Assembly (NCBI GenBank): GCA_003963405.1
Contig: RXIY01000064.1
Span: 90,993-154,992, forward strand
Source: Hyphomicrobiales bacterium
GTDB lineage: Bacteria; Pseudomonadota; Alphaproteobacteria; Rhizobiales; Beijerinckiaceae
Length of the DNA: 64,000 nucleotides
Reading direction: 5' to 3'
The notes under the pieces were generated by a model, which made no database searches, was not told the origin of the DNA, and saw nothing but the letters and a program-made list of their open reading frames with translations. Position 1 is the stretch's first letter; each line of letters begins with the position of its first letter. Position numbers and translations under genes: made by a program. Of the stretch, positions 8,904-21,219 are shown in pieces.

Positions 8904-10163
8904 ATGTCCAATCCTCCCGACGGCTATTTCTCCCGCGGCCTCGAGGCCGATCCGGAACTCGCGCGCGCCATCGACGGCGAGCTCGCCCGCCAGCGCGAGG
9001 GGATCGAGCTCATCGCCTCGGAGAATATCGTCTCGCGCCTCGTGCTCGAGGCGCAGGGGTCCGTGCTCACCAACAAGACCGTCGAGGGCGCCGCTTTCGC
9101 CCGCTATTACGGCGGCGCCGAATTCGCCGACGCCATCGAGAGCCTCGCAATCGAGCGCGCCAGAAAACTCTTTTGCTGCCGCTTCGCCAATGTGCAGCCG
9201 CATTCGGGCTCCAACGCCAACGCCGGCGTGTTTCTGGGCCTTCTTCGCCTCGGCGACCCCATTCTCTCGATGAATGTCGCAGCGGGCGGCCATATCAGCC
9301 ACGGACATCCCGCGACGCTGACCGGGCGCGATTACAAGATTGCGCATTATGGCGTGAACCGCGTCACCGAAAGGATCGACCTCGACGAGGTTCGCGATCT
9401 CGCCCGCGCGACGCGGCCGCGCATGATCGTGGCCGGCGGCTCCGCCTATCCGCGAACGATCGACTTTTCGGGCTTTCGCGCCATCGCCGACGAGGTCGGC
9501 GCCTTTCTTCTCGTCGACATGGCGCATGTCGCCGGCCTCGTCGCCACGGGGCTTTATCCCGATCCCGTCCCGCACGCCCATGTGGTGACCACGACGACCT
9601 ACAAATCCCTGCGCGGCGCGCGCGGCGGGCTCGTTCTGTGGAACGACGACAGCCTTTCGAAGCGCATCGACGCAGGGATTTTTCCTGGCGTTCAGGGCTC
9701 CGTGATGCTGCACGCCGTCGCCGGCAAGGCGGCCTGCCTCGGCGAGGCGCTGCGCCCCGAATTTCGGGCTTACAACGAAGCCGTTCTCGACAATGCGCGC
9801 ACGCTCGCGCACGCCCTCGACGCGGCGGGCCTGCGCATCGTGACGGGCGGAACGGACATGGGGCTCATGCTCGTCGATCTCTCCGCGACAGGCGTGACGG
9901 GAGACGTCGCCGCAAGGGCGCTCGAGGCGGCGGGGCTCGCCGTCAACAAGAACATTATCCCCTTCGATCCGCGCCCGCCGGAGGCGCCCTCCGGCCTGCG
10001 GCTTTCGAGCAACGCCGGAACCACGCGCGGCTTCGGCGCCGCCGAATTCCGGCAGATTGGCGCCTGGATCGCCGGCGTCGTCGCCGATCCTTCAAATGGC
10101 TCGCTCATCGCCGCGGCGCGCGACGACGTGCTGGCGCTGTGCCGCGCCTTTCCTATCTACTGA
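8904..10163 (+). CDS. serine hydroxymethyltransferase-like PLP enzyme, divergent paralogue
   Basis: A fold-type I PLP enzyme of the SHMT family (419 residues from the ATG at 8904, the normal length). Visible family segments include ELIASENIVSRLVLEAQGS, FARYYGGAEFADAIESLA and VDMAHVAGLVATGLYP. The PLP-lysine segment reads TTTTYKSLRGARGG; canonical GlyA has TTTTHKTLRGPRGG, so the His next to the lysine is Tyr and the Pro is Ala. SHMT interconverts serine and glycine with tetrahydrofolate, and serine-cycle methanotrophs need much of it. This copy is probably a second, specialised paralogue; substrate undetermined. The next gene starts 25 bases downstream. Confidence 0.85.
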   Translation: MSNPPDGYFSRGLEADPELARAIDGELARQREGIELIASENIVSRLVLEAQGSVLTNKTVEGAAFARYYGGAEFADAIESLAIERARKLFCCRFANVQPHSGSNANAGVFLGLLRLGDPILSMNVAAGGHISHGHPATLTGRDYKIAHYGVNRVTERIDLDEVRDLARATRPRMIVAGGSAYPRTIDFSGFRAIADEVGAFLLVDMAHVAGLVATGLYPDPVPHAHVVTTTTYKSLRGARGGLVLWNDDSLSKRIDAGIFPGVQGSVMLHAVAGKAACLGEALRPEFRAYNEAVLDNARTLAHALDAAGLRIVTGGTDMGLMLVDLSATGVTGDVAARALEAAGLAVNKNIIPFDPRPPEAPSGLRLSSNAGTTRGFGAAEFRQIGAWIAGVVADPSNGSLIAAARDDVLALCRAFPIY

Positions 10164-10188
10164 CGAGGCTCGAAAAACAGCGGCGGTC

Positions 10189-11382
10189 ATGGCGGATTCT
10201 CTCACGGCGCGCTTCGTTCAGTCTCTCGACCGCGTCGACGCCGCGGCCTGGGACGCCTGCGCCAATCCGCGCGCGACGGCGCCCGACGACGGCGAGCGCC
10301 ACAATCCTTTCATCTCGTACGCCTTCCTTCATGCGCTGGAACGCTCGGGCTCGGTCGGCCGCGCCAGCGGCTGGTCTCCCCTTCATGTGCTGGTCGAGGA
10401 TGCGGGCGGGCGCCTCGTCGCCTGCGCGCCGACCTATCTCAAGTCGCACAGTCTCGGCGAATATGTCTTCGATCAGGGATGGGCCCAGGCCTATGAGCGC
10501 GCCGGCGGGCGCTATTACCCCAAGCTGCAGGTCGCGGCGCCCTTCACCCCCGTCACCGGCCGCCGCCTCCTCGTCGCGCAAGGCGCGCCTGCGGGCGCGC
10601 AGGCGGCCCTGATCGCGGCCCTGCGCGGCCTGCGGCAGGCCGTCGGCGCCTCTTCGATCCACTTGACGTTCCCGACGCGCGCCGACGCCGAGACGCTGCG
10701 CGCGGCGGGCTTCATATTGCGCGCGGGGGAGCAGTTTCATTTCTTCAATGAAGGCTATCGAGACTTCGACGATTTTCTCGACGCGCTCTCGGCGCGCAAG
10801 CGCAAGGCGATCCGCCGCGAGCGGCGGGACGCGCAGGAGGGGCTCGTCATCGAACGTCTCACCGGCGGCGAGATTGCGCCCGCGCATTGGGACGCTTTCT
10901 TCGCCTTCTACATGGACACGGGCGCGCGCAAATGGGGGCGGCCCTATCTGACGCGGGCCTTCTTCGACGCGATCGGCGAGACGATGGCGGATCGCATTCT
11001 GCTGGTGATGGCGCGTGTCGGCGGCGACTATGTTGCGGGCGCGATCAACTTTCTCGGCGACGACGCCATTTACGGCCGCAATTGGGGCGCTCGCGTCGAG
11101 CGGCCCTTCCTGCATTTCGAGGTCTGCTATTATCAGGCGATCGAACATGCGCTCATGAACGGCTATAAACGCGTCGAAGCGGGCGCGCAGGGCGAGCACA
11201 AGCTCGCGCGCGGCTATCGGCCCGTCGTCACCTGGTCCGCGCATGAATTTGCCGACGAAAATCTTGCCGCCGCCGTCGCGGATTATTGCCGGCGCGAGCG
11301 GCGCGCGCTCGACGACATGATCGCCGAACAGGAAGCCTTGCTGCCTTTTCGCAGCAGCCAGACGAAGGAGACTGCCTCATGA
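10189..11382 (+). CDS. FemAB-like/DUF482 GNAT-fold N-acyltransferase
   Basis: A 397-residue cytoplasmic protein matching the DUF482 family of GNAT-fold peptidogalycan-biosynthesis-like proteins. Family segments include [19 protein letters not shown] near residue 40, [20 protein letters not shown] near 95, [14 protein letters not shown], and the C-terminal [17 protein letters not shown]. The reaction is not established; an aminoacyl- or acyl-transfer role is inferred from the fold. Start at 10189 just after the SHMT-like gene. The stop overlaps the next start as ATGA. Confidence 0.85.
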   Translation: MADSLTARFVQSLDRVDAAAWDACANPRATAPDDGERHNPFISYAFLHALERSGSVGRASGWSPLHVLVEDAGGRLVACAPTYLKSHSLGEYVFDQGWAQAYERAGGRYYPKLQVAAPFTPVTGRRLLVAQGAPAGAQAALIAALRGLRQAVGASSIHLTFPTRADAETLRAAGFILRAGEQFHFFNEGYRDFDDFLDALSARKRKAIRRERRDAQEGLVIERLTGGEIAPAHWDAFFAFYMDTGARKWGRPYLTRAFFDAIGETMADRILLVMARVGGDYVAGAINFLGDDAIYGRNWGARVERPFLHFEVCYYQAIEHALMNGYKRVEAGAQGEHKLARGYRPVVTWSAHEFADENLAAAVADYCRRERRALDDMIAEQEALLPFRSSQTKETAS

Positions 11383-11852
11383 GCGAGACGCAACGGCCCC
11401 CACTGCCCCCTTTCACGCGCGAGGCCGCGATCCAGAAAGTGCGCATGGCGGAAGACGCCTGGAACACGCGCGATCCCGAACGCGTGTCGCTTGCCTATAC
11501 GATCGACAGCCGCTGGCGCAATCGCGCCGAATTCCCCCGCGGCCGCGCCGAGATCCTCGAATTCCTCAAACGCAAATGGGCGCGGGAGCTCGACTACCGC
11601 CTCATCAAGGAATTGTGGACCTTCGACGACAATCGCATCGCCGTGCGCTTCGCCTATGAATGGCGCGACGATTCCGGAAGCTGGTTCCGCTCGCATGGCA
11701 ACGAGAATTGGGAGTTCGACGAGAACGGGCTGATGCGCCTGCGTTTCGCGAGCATCAACGATCAGCCGATCAGCGAGGCCGAACGCAAATATCGCTGGCC
11801 GCTCGGGCCCCGCCCAAAGGATCATCCCGGCCTCTCGGATCTCGGCCTCTGA
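11379..11852 (+). CDS. DUF1348 (NTF2/SnoaL-like fold) protein
   Basis: A 157-residue protein of the DUF1348 family, a small cone-shaped NTF2-like fold. Characteristic segments are [18 protein letters not shown] (about 25-42), [22 protein letters not shown] and the end [15 protein letters not shown]. Members are widespread and of unknown catalytic role. It is translationally coupled to the upstream acyltransferase-like gene through an ATGA overlap. Confidence 0.9.
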   Translation: MSETQRPPLPPFTREAAIQKVRMAEDAWNTRDPERVSLAYTIDSRWRNRAEFPRGRAEILEFLKRKWARELDYRLIKELWTFDDNRIAVRFAYEWRDDSGSWFRSHGNENWEFDENGLMRLRFASINDQPISEAERKYRWPLGPRPKDHPGLSDLGL

Positions 11853-11930
11853 GCCAAGACGCTTTTCGCGGGATTTGACGGCGCGGCGCGCGCGCGCGAC
11901 ATTTTTGGGGCAAAGGATCGGAGACGCGCA

Positions 11931-12149
11931 ATGACCCCTGCCGCCCTGCTCGCCATCGCGGTCGCCGCCGCCTGCGCTCTTGGCGGCTGCGCCGCAGCGC
12001 ATCGACTCTTCAACCGCGCCGGCGCCTCACAGGCCCATTGCGATGCGCAGCGCAGGAACGGCGCGCAAAAATTCACGTCCCTTCTCCTCGGCGCCCTCGC
12101 CTGCGGGGCGGTCATGTTCGCAGCGCTCTATCTCGCGCCGGCGCCGTGA
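11931..12149 (+). CDS. small membrane protein, unknown
   Basis: A 72-residue protein with two hydrophobic segments: about 4-20 (with a possible lipobox GGCAAA) and about 48-67. CGGAGA lies upstream of the ATG at a usable distance. Not recognised. It may be a lipoprotein or a two-span protein; coding status rests on composition and the ribosome-binding site only. Confidence 0.5.
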   Translation: MTPAALLAIAVAAACALGGCAAAHRLFNRAGASQAHCDAQRRNGAQKFTSLLLGALACGAVMFAALYLAPAP

Positions 12150-12169
12150 CCGCGCGCGGGAAAGGCGCC

Positions 12170-12484
12170 TCACTCCGTCAGCCGCAGGCCGACGACGCCG
12201 AGCACCACGAGCGCGATGCTGCACAGCCGCAGCGGCGTCGCGGGCTCTCCGAACCAGAAAATGCCCGTCGTCGCCGTGCCGGCTGCGCCGAGTCCCGTCC
12301 AGACGGCGTAAGCGGAGCCAATTGGCAGCGTGCGAACCGCGAGCGCGAGCAGGCCAGCGCTCGCGCCCATGGCGGCGAGTATGCCGATCGAGGGCCATAG
12401 CCGCGTGAAACCGCCGGCGGCTTTGAGCCAGACCGCCCAGGCGATCTCGAACAGCGCCGCAAACAGCAGGATGATCCAGCTCAT
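12170..12484 (-). CDS. SMR-family exporter, Gdx/SugE subtype
   Basis: A 104-residue, four-span small multidrug resistance protein. It starts MSWIILLFAALFEIAWAVWLK with the essential membrane Glu at residue 13. The TLPIGSAYAVWTGLGAAGT motif (about 54-72) matches the SugE/Gdx subtype more than EmrE. Gdx proteins export guanidinium in exchange for protons, usually as antiparallel dimers. I looked upstream for a guanidine riboswitch and saw no convincing one. The gene is single, in contrast to paired SMR genes. Confidence 0.88.
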   Translation of the reverse strand: MSWIILLFAALFEIAWAVWLKAAGGFTRLWPSIGILAAMGASAGLLALAVRTLPIGSAYAVWTGLGAAGTATTGIFWFGEPATPLRLCSIALVVLGVVGLRLTE

Positions 12485-12640
12485 GTCACGTCTCCCCGGC
12501 TGCGGCGTCTCGCGGACGCGACGCAACTGAAACAAGGAGAGGAGGCTGCCGGTTCGCGGGCGCCGCAATGAAACCGCCCAGCCGACGAACCGCGCCTCAT
12601 TTCGGCGCCGTTTGGCAGGTCAGTTGCGGGCGAATTCTCC

Positions 12641-13981
12641 GTGTTCTCGCAAAGTCATGGGTTGGAAAACTTGGCCCCCCTCCTCGTCGCGGCGACGCTG
12701 ATCGTTTCCGCCTTTGCTCTTTCACTGAACCTGCCCGCGAAGGACGCGCTGGCGCGTAACGGGCAGGAAAGGGAGCGGACTGGCTGGCGATTGATCTTCG
12801 AGGAAAATTTCGAGCGTCCGATCGGCGGAGAAGCCGCGCCCTGGATAAGGACGCCCCCGGGAAGGGCCGACCCCTTCGACGACGACGGCGACTATTTTCA
12901 TGCGACCGGCGGCGCGGATTTCACCCGGCAGCTCGACTCCTTCGACACCTACCGACAAACATTCCGATTTGGAAAAGACGGATGGCTGACCGCGGAACTC
13001 TCTGCGCGCGATCCGGAAAAGGTTGGAAAGCCCAAAAATCCGCCGTCATTGACGAATGTCGCCATCAACGGCGAACCGGCGGCGCTGCTGAGCGAGCCGG
13101 ATCATCATGGGGGAATCATCATCCGCCCCACGCATCCGCTTCCCACCCAATACCGCATCGAGTATTCGCTTGTGGGGTTGGATTTCGGCGGCAGCCGCAA
13201 CGGCCAGTGGGCCTATTCGGGGCGCGTCAACGGCTACGCCGAAAACGGGGCGAAGACGCGCCACCCCTGGGCGTTTGGCCCGAGCAACGAAATTGCGAAG
13301 CCCTATGCCGACTGGTTCGGCGTCAAAAATACGAACGGCTTCTACTTTCTGGCTATTGTGGATTACCCGGACCCGTTTCCCCGCAACAACGTCTTCATTC
13401 ATACACACCGCAAAGTCGCGATCGACGCTTACACCATGGCGGAGAAGCCTTCCTTCCAGCTCTGCGCTCCCTCGGGAAATCATGTCACTCAGGACAACAC
13501 GGTAAATGCCCTGTTCTTTTCTCCGGGCGGCATGGTCGAGAGCGAGCCCGTCTCGGCAAGCGAATGCGGAACGACTTACGGCGACGCGCGCGCCGCTCCG
13601 CCAGTGGTCTCGGCCGCGCAGCTGACGCCCGAGGTCCTGCCCGGCGAAAGATATCGTTTTGCGATCGAGCGCGACCGAACGGGCTACACACTCGAAATCC
13701 AGGGCAATTTCCGTTTCTCCGGGAAAGCGACTTATCGTTTTCGCCGCGCATTTCTCCAGGATGGCCATCCCATCTGGCACTACAATCAGACGCGCGAGGA
13801 ATATGACGGCGCTTACGACCGTTCGTTTACCTACAAGGGTCCCTTCGGCCTGTTGGAAATCCCGCATAGCTGGCCGAAAGACTCGGCCTATCCCGATTTT
13901 TTCATCATCGGCGATCCGCACACCAACTATTATGAAGGAACGGCCGCGATCGCCGACATCCGCCTCTACGAGCGCGACTGA
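12641..13981 (+). CDS. large secreted protein of unknown function
   Basis: A 446-residue protein starting at GTG 12641, with a hydrophobic N-terminal segment (about 12-30) that is a signal peptide or anchor. The mature chain is rich in aromatic and Asn/Gly turns (RLIFEENFERPIGG, IIIRPTHPLPTQYRIEYSLVGLDFGGSRNGQWAYSGRVNGY) and ends TAAIADIRLYERD. The opening 'FEENFE' and closing 'IADIRLYE' resemble the edges of concanavalin-like jelly-roll glucanase/LamG domains, so a sugar-binding or glycoside-hydrolase-like fold is possible. I do not see a GH16 EXDXXE catalytic motif. Start uncertain because no ATG is suitably placed. Confidence 0.65.
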   Translation: MFSQSHGLENLAPLLVAATLIVSAFALSLNLPAKDALARNGQERERTGWRLIFEENFERPIGGEAAPWIRTPPGRADPFDDDGDYFHATGGADFTRQLDSFDTYRQTFRFGKDGWLTAELSARDPEKVGKPKNPPSLTNVAINGEPAALLSEPDHHGGIIIRPTHPLPTQYRIEYSLVGLDFGGSRNGQWAYSGRVNGYAENGAKTRHPWAFGPSNEIAKPYADWFGVKNTNGFYFLAIVDYPDPFPRNNVFIHTHRKVAIDAYTMAEKPSFQLCAPSGNHVTQDNTVNALFFSPGGMVESEPVSASECGTTYGDARAAPPVVSAAQLTPEVLPGERYRFAIERDRTGYTLEIQGNFRFSGKATYRFRRAFLQDGHPIWHYNQTREEYDGAYDRSFTYKGPFGLLEIPHSWPKDSAYPDFFIIGDPHTNYYEGTAAIADIRLYERD

Positions 13982-14021
13982 GACGACAGGGAGGAAGCCT
14001 GGAACTTCCCGGAGGAAGCCC

Positions 14022-14162
14022 ATGCGGCCGATGGTCTGCGCGTCCTTTGCCCTTCTCTGCGTCGTCGCGCAGACGCCGGACGGGGCGCTGCTCGTCACCG
14101 GCGACGAGAACGGAGCCGTCTATCTCATCGGCCACCGGCTCGGGCCGGTTGCCGGAAACTGA
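14022..14162 (+). pseudogene. 46-codon ORF resembling the C-terminus of PQQ sorbosone dehydrogenases
   Basis: A short ORF with a strong Shine-Dalgarno (GGAGGA 5-10 bases before ATG). It has a signal-like start MRPMVCASFALLCVVA joined directly to TPDGALLVTGDENGAVYLI, the type of sequence that ends beta-propeller PQQ-dependent sugar dehydrogenases. The remaining several hundred residues of such an enzyme are absent, so I read this as a deletion remnant or a very small secreted peptide. Confidence 0.4.
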
Positions 14163-14233
14163 AGCGCCTGTCGAAAGGGTTGGCGGCGCGCGCCGGAGGG
14201 GCCATGTTCCGACTCGAACGGGAGGCTCGGAAC

Positions 14234-14938
14234 ATGCAGCTTTCGATCCGCAAGGCGGAGGCGCGCGGCGCCGCAAGGCTCGGCTGGCTCGACAGCCGGC
14301 ACAGCTTTTCCTTCGGGGACTATTTCGATCCCGCGCATATGGGTTTTGGCCCGCTGCGCGTGATCAATGAGGATCGCGTTGCGCCCGGCGCGGGCTTCCC
14401 GACCCATCCGCACCGCGACATGGAGATCATCTCCTACGTCCTCGAGGGGGCGCTCGAGCACCGGGACAGCACCGGCGGCGGCGGCGTGCTGCGCCCCGGC
14501 GAGGCTCAGCGCATGACGGCGGGGACCGGCGTGCGCCATAGCGAATACAACGCCTCAGACCGCGAACCCGTACATTTTCTGCAAATCTGGATTTTGCCCG
14601 AGCGCGAGGGCCTCGCGCCCGGCTACGAGCAGAAAGCCTTCCCGCCGGGCGAAATGCGCGGCCGGCTGCGCCTCCTCGCCTCCCGCGACGGCCGGGACGG
14701 CTCGCTCACCATCCATCGCGACGTCGATCTCTACGCAACGCGTCTTGGCGGGGGCGAACATGTGTCGCTGCGCCTTGCGCCCGGCCGCGGCGCCTGGGTG
14801 CAGGCGGCGCGCGGGGAACTCACGGCCAATGGCGCGCGTCTCTCGGCGGGCGATGGCCTCGCCGTGACGGGCGGGGACGAGTTGCGCCTCGAGGGCGTGA
14901 GCGACGCGGAGGCGCTTCTCTTCGACATGCGAATGTGA
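14234..14938 (+). CDS. pirin family protein (YhhW-type)
   Basis: A bicupin pirin of 234 residues from the ATG at 14234. The N-terminal cupin carries the metal-binding set HPHRDMEIISY (about 56-66) with a later HSEYN, and the RHSFSFGDYFDPAHMGFGPLRVINEDRV opening is typical of YhhW-like pirins. Some members oxidise quercetin in vitro; physiological substrates are mostly unknown. The longer upstream frame has no support. It is not in an obvious operon. Confidence 0.9.
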   Translation: MQLSIRKAEARGAARLGWLDSRHSFSFGDYFDPAHMGFGPLRVINEDRVAPGAGFPTHPHRDMEIISYVLEGALEHRDSTGGGGVLRPGEAQRMTAGTGVRHSEYNASDREPVHFLQIWILPEREGLAPGYEQKAFPPGEMRGRLRLLASRDGRDGSLTIHRDVDLYATRLGGGEHVSLRLAPGRGAWVQAARGELTANGARLSAGDGLAVTGGDELRLEGVSDAEALLFDMRM

Positions 14939-14990
14939 CACATCCCCCCAGCGCGCCGCTTGGGGCGCGGGTGACCATTTCGGAGGGACA

Positions 14991-15755
14991 GTGGGCGCGG
15001 ATGTCGGGCAATCCCTGGTCTTCGGCCAGAACGCGGCGGACTATCAGGCCTTCCGCCCGGAATATCCCGAGGGGCTTTTCGCCTGGCTGGCCGGCTCCGC
15101 CCCCGCGCAGGGCCTCGCCTGGGACTGCGGAACCGGCAGCGGTCAGGCCGCGCTTGGCCTTTCCCGTCATTTCAGCCGCGTGCTCGCCACGGAACGCGAC
15201 CCGCGGCAATTGGCGCTGGCCCCGGACCGGCCCAATATCGAGTACCGCCTCGCCGCAGCCGAAGATGACCCTGGACTCGACGGCGCGGTCGACCTCATCG
15301 CCTGCGCCTGCTCCCTGCACTGGTTCGACTTGGGCGAATTCTATCCGTTGGCGCGGCGCGCGCTGAAGCCTGGCGGCGTTCTCGCCGCCTGGACCTATGA
15401 CTGGCCCCGGACCGGCCGCGCCCCGCTCGACGCGGTGCTCGAAGCGCTGAAGAGCGGGATCCTCGGCCGCTACTGGGGCCAGAACGCGCACTATTACTTC
15501 AGCGGCTATCGCACCCTGCCCTTTCCTTTCGCCGAGCGCGAGGCTCCCCTCTTCACGACGAAAATCGCCGAATCGAAAGACGATCTCCGCCGATTCCTCT
15601 CCACCTGGTCGGCGGTGCGCCGATACGAGGAGGACACGGGCCGCAATCCGCTCGACCTTGTGGACAAGGCGCTGGAGGACGCCTGGCGGGCCGACCCCCC
15701 GGCGCGCGCCGTCGAGGCGCCGCTGTATCTGCGCTGCGGATATAAAGAAGACTGA
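14991..15755 (+). CDS. class I SAM-dependent methyltransferase
   Basis: A 254-residue methyltransferase with the Rossmann motif I at about 42-53 (AWDCGTGSGQAAL) and motif IV/post-I features IACACSLHWFDLGEFYPLARRALKPGG. It resembles the UbiE/trans-aconitate-type family acting on small molecules; substrate unknown. It begins with GTG at 14991, preceded by GGAGGG at a good distance. It stands alone upstream of recA. Confidence 0.88.
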   Translation: MGADVGQSLVFGQNAADYQAFRPEYPEGLFAWLAGSAPAQGLAWDCGTGSGQAALGLSRHFSRVLATERDPRQLALAPDRPNIEYRLAAAEDDPGLDGAVDLIACACSLHWFDLGEFYPLARRALKPGGVLAAWTYDWPRTGRAPLDAVLEALKSGILGRYWGQNAHYYFSGYRTLPFPFAEREAPLFTTKIAESKDDLRRFLSTWSAVRRYEEDTGRNPLDLVDKALEDAWRADPPARAVEAPLYLRCGYKED

Positions 15756-15809
15756 TTTTCAGACGACTTCCGGAGGGCTCCTCCGCGCCCGAGCGACCCG
15801 GCGCCGCGG

Positions 15810-15824
15810 GAACGAAAAAAGAAC
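15810..15824. promoter_or_regulatory. LexA/SOS box upstream of recA
   Basis: GAAC-N7-GAAC (15810-15813 and 15821-15824) is the reverse complement of GTTC-N7-GTTC, the LexA operator of alphaproteobacteria. It lies about 85 bases before the recA start, as expected for DNA-damage control. A further GAAC at 15834-15837 continues the pattern with irregular spacing. Confidence 0.8.
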
Positions 15825-15908
15825 TTGGAGAGCGGAACAAATCATGCACAATAGCGCCCGAGCCGTTGCCCCTGTGCGTCGATTCGTGCCAGAAGGGATT
15901 TTCAAGCC

Positions 15909-16982
15909 GTGAGCCAAGCCAATCTCCGCCTCGTGGAAGGAACGTCCGTGGACAAGACCAAGGCGCTTGACGCCGCCCTGTCGCAGATCGAGCGCGCCTT
16001 CGGCAAGGGCTCGATCATGCGGCTCGGCAAGAATCAGAAAGCGGTCGAGATCGAGACCATTTCGACGGGCTCGCTCGGGCTCGACATTGCATTGGGCGTC
16101 GGCGGCCTGCCGCGCGGCCGCATCGTCGAAATCTACGGGCCCGAGTCTTCGGGCAAGACGACGCTTACGCTGCATGTCGTCGCCGAGGCGCAAAAGGCCG
16201 GCGGCGTCTGCGCCTTCGTCGACGCTGAACATGCGCTCGATCCGGTTTACGCCCGCAAGCTCGGCGTCAATCTCGACGAGCTTCTGATTTCCCAGCCCGA
16301 CACGGGCGAGCAGGCGCTCGAGATTACAGACACGCTGGTGCGTTCCGGCGCCGTCGACGTGCTCGTCATCGACTCGGTCGCCGCGCTCACGCCGCGCGCG
16401 GAGATCGAGGGCGAGATGGGCGAGGTGCAGCCGGGGCTTCAGGCGCGTCTGATGAGCCAGGCGCTGCGCAAGCTCACCGCCTCCATCGCCCGCTCCAATA
16501 CGCTCGTGATCTTCATCAACCAGATTCGCATGAAGATCGGCGTGATGTACGGCTCGCCGGAGACGACGACGGGCGGCAATGCGCTGAAATTCTACGCCTC
16601 GGTCCGCCTCGACATCCGCCGCATCGGCGCCATCAAGGATCGCGACGAAACGATCGGAAACCAGACCCGCGTCAAGGTGGTCAAGAACAAGGTCGCGCCG
16701 CCTTTCAAACAGGTCGAATTCGACATCATGTATGGCGAGGGCGTCTCCAAGGTCGGTGAGCTCATCGACCTCGGCGTCAAGGCGGGCGTCGTCGAAAAAT
16801 CCGGCGCCTGGTTCTCCTACGACAGCCAGCGCCTCGGCCAGGGCCGGGAGAACGCCAAGGGCTTTCTGCGTCAGAACCCCCAAATCGCCGGACGCATCGA
16901 GCAGGCGATCCGCGAGAACGCCGGCCTCATCGCCGAGAAAATTCTGGACGCAGGCGCAGGCGACGACGACGGCGGCGAATAA
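15909..16982 (+). CDS. recA: recombinase RecA
   Basis: The DNA strand-exchange ATPase and LexA co-protease (357 residues). Visible are the Walker [10 protein letters not shown] (about 77-85), Walker [11 protein letters not shown], the DNA-binding L2 region with [33 protein letters not shown], and an acidic tail ending GDDDGGE. The start is GTG at 15909; a second in-frame GTG at 15948 (before [18 protein letters not shown]) is an alternative closer to the usual length. A LexA box precedes and a terminator follows. Confidence 0.98.
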   Translation: MSQANLRLVEGTSVDKTKALDAALSQIERAFGKGSIMRLGKNQKAVEIETISTGSLGLDIALGVGGLPRGRIVEIYGPESSGKTTLTLHVVAEAQKAGGVCAFVDAEHALDPVYARKLGVNLDELLISQPDTGEQALEITDTLVRSGAVDVLVIDSVAALTPRAEIEGEMGEVQPGLQARLMSQALRKLTASIARSNTLVIFINQIRMKIGVMYGSPETTTGGNALKFYASVRLDIRRIGAIKDRDETIGNQTRVKVVKNKVAPPFKQVEFDIMYGEGVSKVGELIDLGVKAGVVEKSGAWFSYDSQRLGQGRENAKGFLRQNPQIAGRIEQAIRENAGLIAEKILDAGAGDDDGGE

Positions 16983-17011
16983 TTCCGCGCCCCTTTCAGC
17001 ACCGATGATCG

Positions 17012-17035
17012 AAGGCCCGCTTGCCGGGCCTTTTT
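17012..17035 (+). terminator. Rho-independent terminator of recA
   Basis: A GGCCCG/CGGGCC stem within 17014-17030 is followed by TTTTT at 17031-17035, about 30 bases past the recA stop. It separates recA from alaS. Confidence 0.88.
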
Positions 17036-17196
17036 CATTGCCGAAACGCTCCCGGACTGGCATATCCGGCCGCGACAGACGGCGCGCGGGCTCTCTTCCG
17101 GCCAGCCGCGACGCGGCCTTTCGCAGGGCGGCCTTCCGCCCGGCAAGGTTTTCACCATATGACCGGCGTCACCGGTCGCCTTCAGAGAGACGCAAA

Positions 17197-19862
<2,666 letters not shown>

Positions 19863-19866
<4 letters not shown>

Positions 19867-21107
19867 CGGCGGAAAAACGAGGCTGGTATTATCGCACTCG
19901 GCGCCGCACGCATCTGATTCTCGACGGGGGCGGGCACGACTGGGCGACCCGGTTCGTTCATCGGACCCTTGTGGTCCTCGTCGCCTTCTCCGTCTTCGCG
20001 GTGGTCCTCGAGTCGGTCCCCGAATATGAACATAAATACGGGCCACTGTTTCATGCGATCGAATATGTCGCCGTCGTCGCTTTCACCATCGAATACCTGA
20101 TGCGGCTCTGGTCCGCCCCGGACCATACGCCCTACACCGATCGCACCTCGACCGCCGCGCGGCTTGCCTTCATCGTTTCCGGCTCGGCGATCATCGATCT
20201 CCTCACGATCTTGCCTTTCTACCTTTCGCTCTTCATCGCCACCGACCTGCGGGTGATGGTCCTGCTGCGGCTCCTGCGCTTTTTCAAGCTCGCCCGTTAT
20301 TCGGCTGGCATCAGGACCCTCGTCGCCGTCATGGAAGCCGAACGCAAGGCGCTCGTCGCGACCGGCATCCTGCTGTTTGGCGCCGTTCTCTTCTCCGCGA
20401 GCGCCATCCACATCGCCGAGCAGGACGCCCAACCGGAAGCTTTCGGCACGATTCCCACCGCCATGTGGTGGGCCATCGTGACCATCACCACCGTCGGCTA
20501 TGGCGACGTCACCCCTGTCACCGTCGCCGGACGCATGATCGCCTCGGTTACAATGGTTTTGGGGTATGTGATGCTGGGCTTGCCCGTCGGCATCGTGGCC
20601 ACCGCCTTCGCCGAGGAAATTCACCGCCGTGAATTCGTGGTCACCTGGAGCATGGTCGCGAGCGTGCCTCTGTTTCGGACGCTCGGCGCGACGGCGATCG
20701 CCGAAATCATGCGTTATCTGAGCGCGCAGTCGATTCCGGCGGGGACGCTCATCGTCCGGCGAGGCGATCTGGCGCAGTCGATGTATTTCATCGCCGAGGG
20801 CGAGGTCGAGATCGAACTTTCCCGCGAGCCCGCACGACTTGGGCCGGGTCAGTTTTTCGGAGAGATGGCGATTCTGCACAAGACGCTGCGCACAGCGAAC
20901 GTCCGGGCCGTCGAGCCAACCAAACTGCTCGTTCTCGACGCCTACGACCTGCAGTCCCTGATCGTACGCAATCCGGAAATCGGCGACGCCATTCGTGACG
21001 TTGCCGCGAGCCGCCAGGAACTGGCGCCGGAGGCGCAGCATGGTGACATGATTGAGGCGGAATTGGCGCGGCCTGCCGATACAACTGAGGGGCCTGCCTG
21101 CGACTGA
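19863..21107 (+). CDS. voltage-gated-type K+ channel with cyclic-nucleotide-binding domain
   Basis: A 414-residue six-span potassium channel of the MloK1-like kind. S1-S4 occupy about 30-160, with an S4-like basic segment [15 protein letters not shown]. The selectivity filter TTVGYGD is at 209-215. A C-terminal cyclic-nucleotide-binding domain lies at about 270-375 ([44 protein letters not shown]). The FGE...R-T pattern is close to the phosphate-binding cassette FGEXXXLXXXXRXA. The GTG start overlaps the alaS stop, so it is probably translated from the same message. Confidence 0.92.
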
Positions 21108-21163
21108 CCGGGCCTTTCAATGCCCCGGAAGACTCCAGCCCCCGGACCAGCCCCCGGACGACA

Positions 21164-21195
21164 AACGCGCCCCGGCGTGGCCGCCGGAGCGCGTT
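21164..21195. terminator. stem between convergent genes (channel and atpC)
   Basis: An imperfect GC-rich inverted repeat (AACGCGC...GCGCGTT with an inner CCGGCG/CGCCGG) lies between the two convergent stop codons. It lacks a long T-run on either side, so it is at best a weak or bidirectional terminator. Confidence 0.4.
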
Positions 21196-21219
21196 GAAAG
21201 TGGACAAGCGTCAGCGCGT

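Noticed and set aside
12485..12640. Possible guanidine riboswitch ahead of the Gdx/SugE-type gene
   Set aside because: The repeated ACGR-loop hairpins of guanidine-II, or another class pattern, could not be found on the minus strand.
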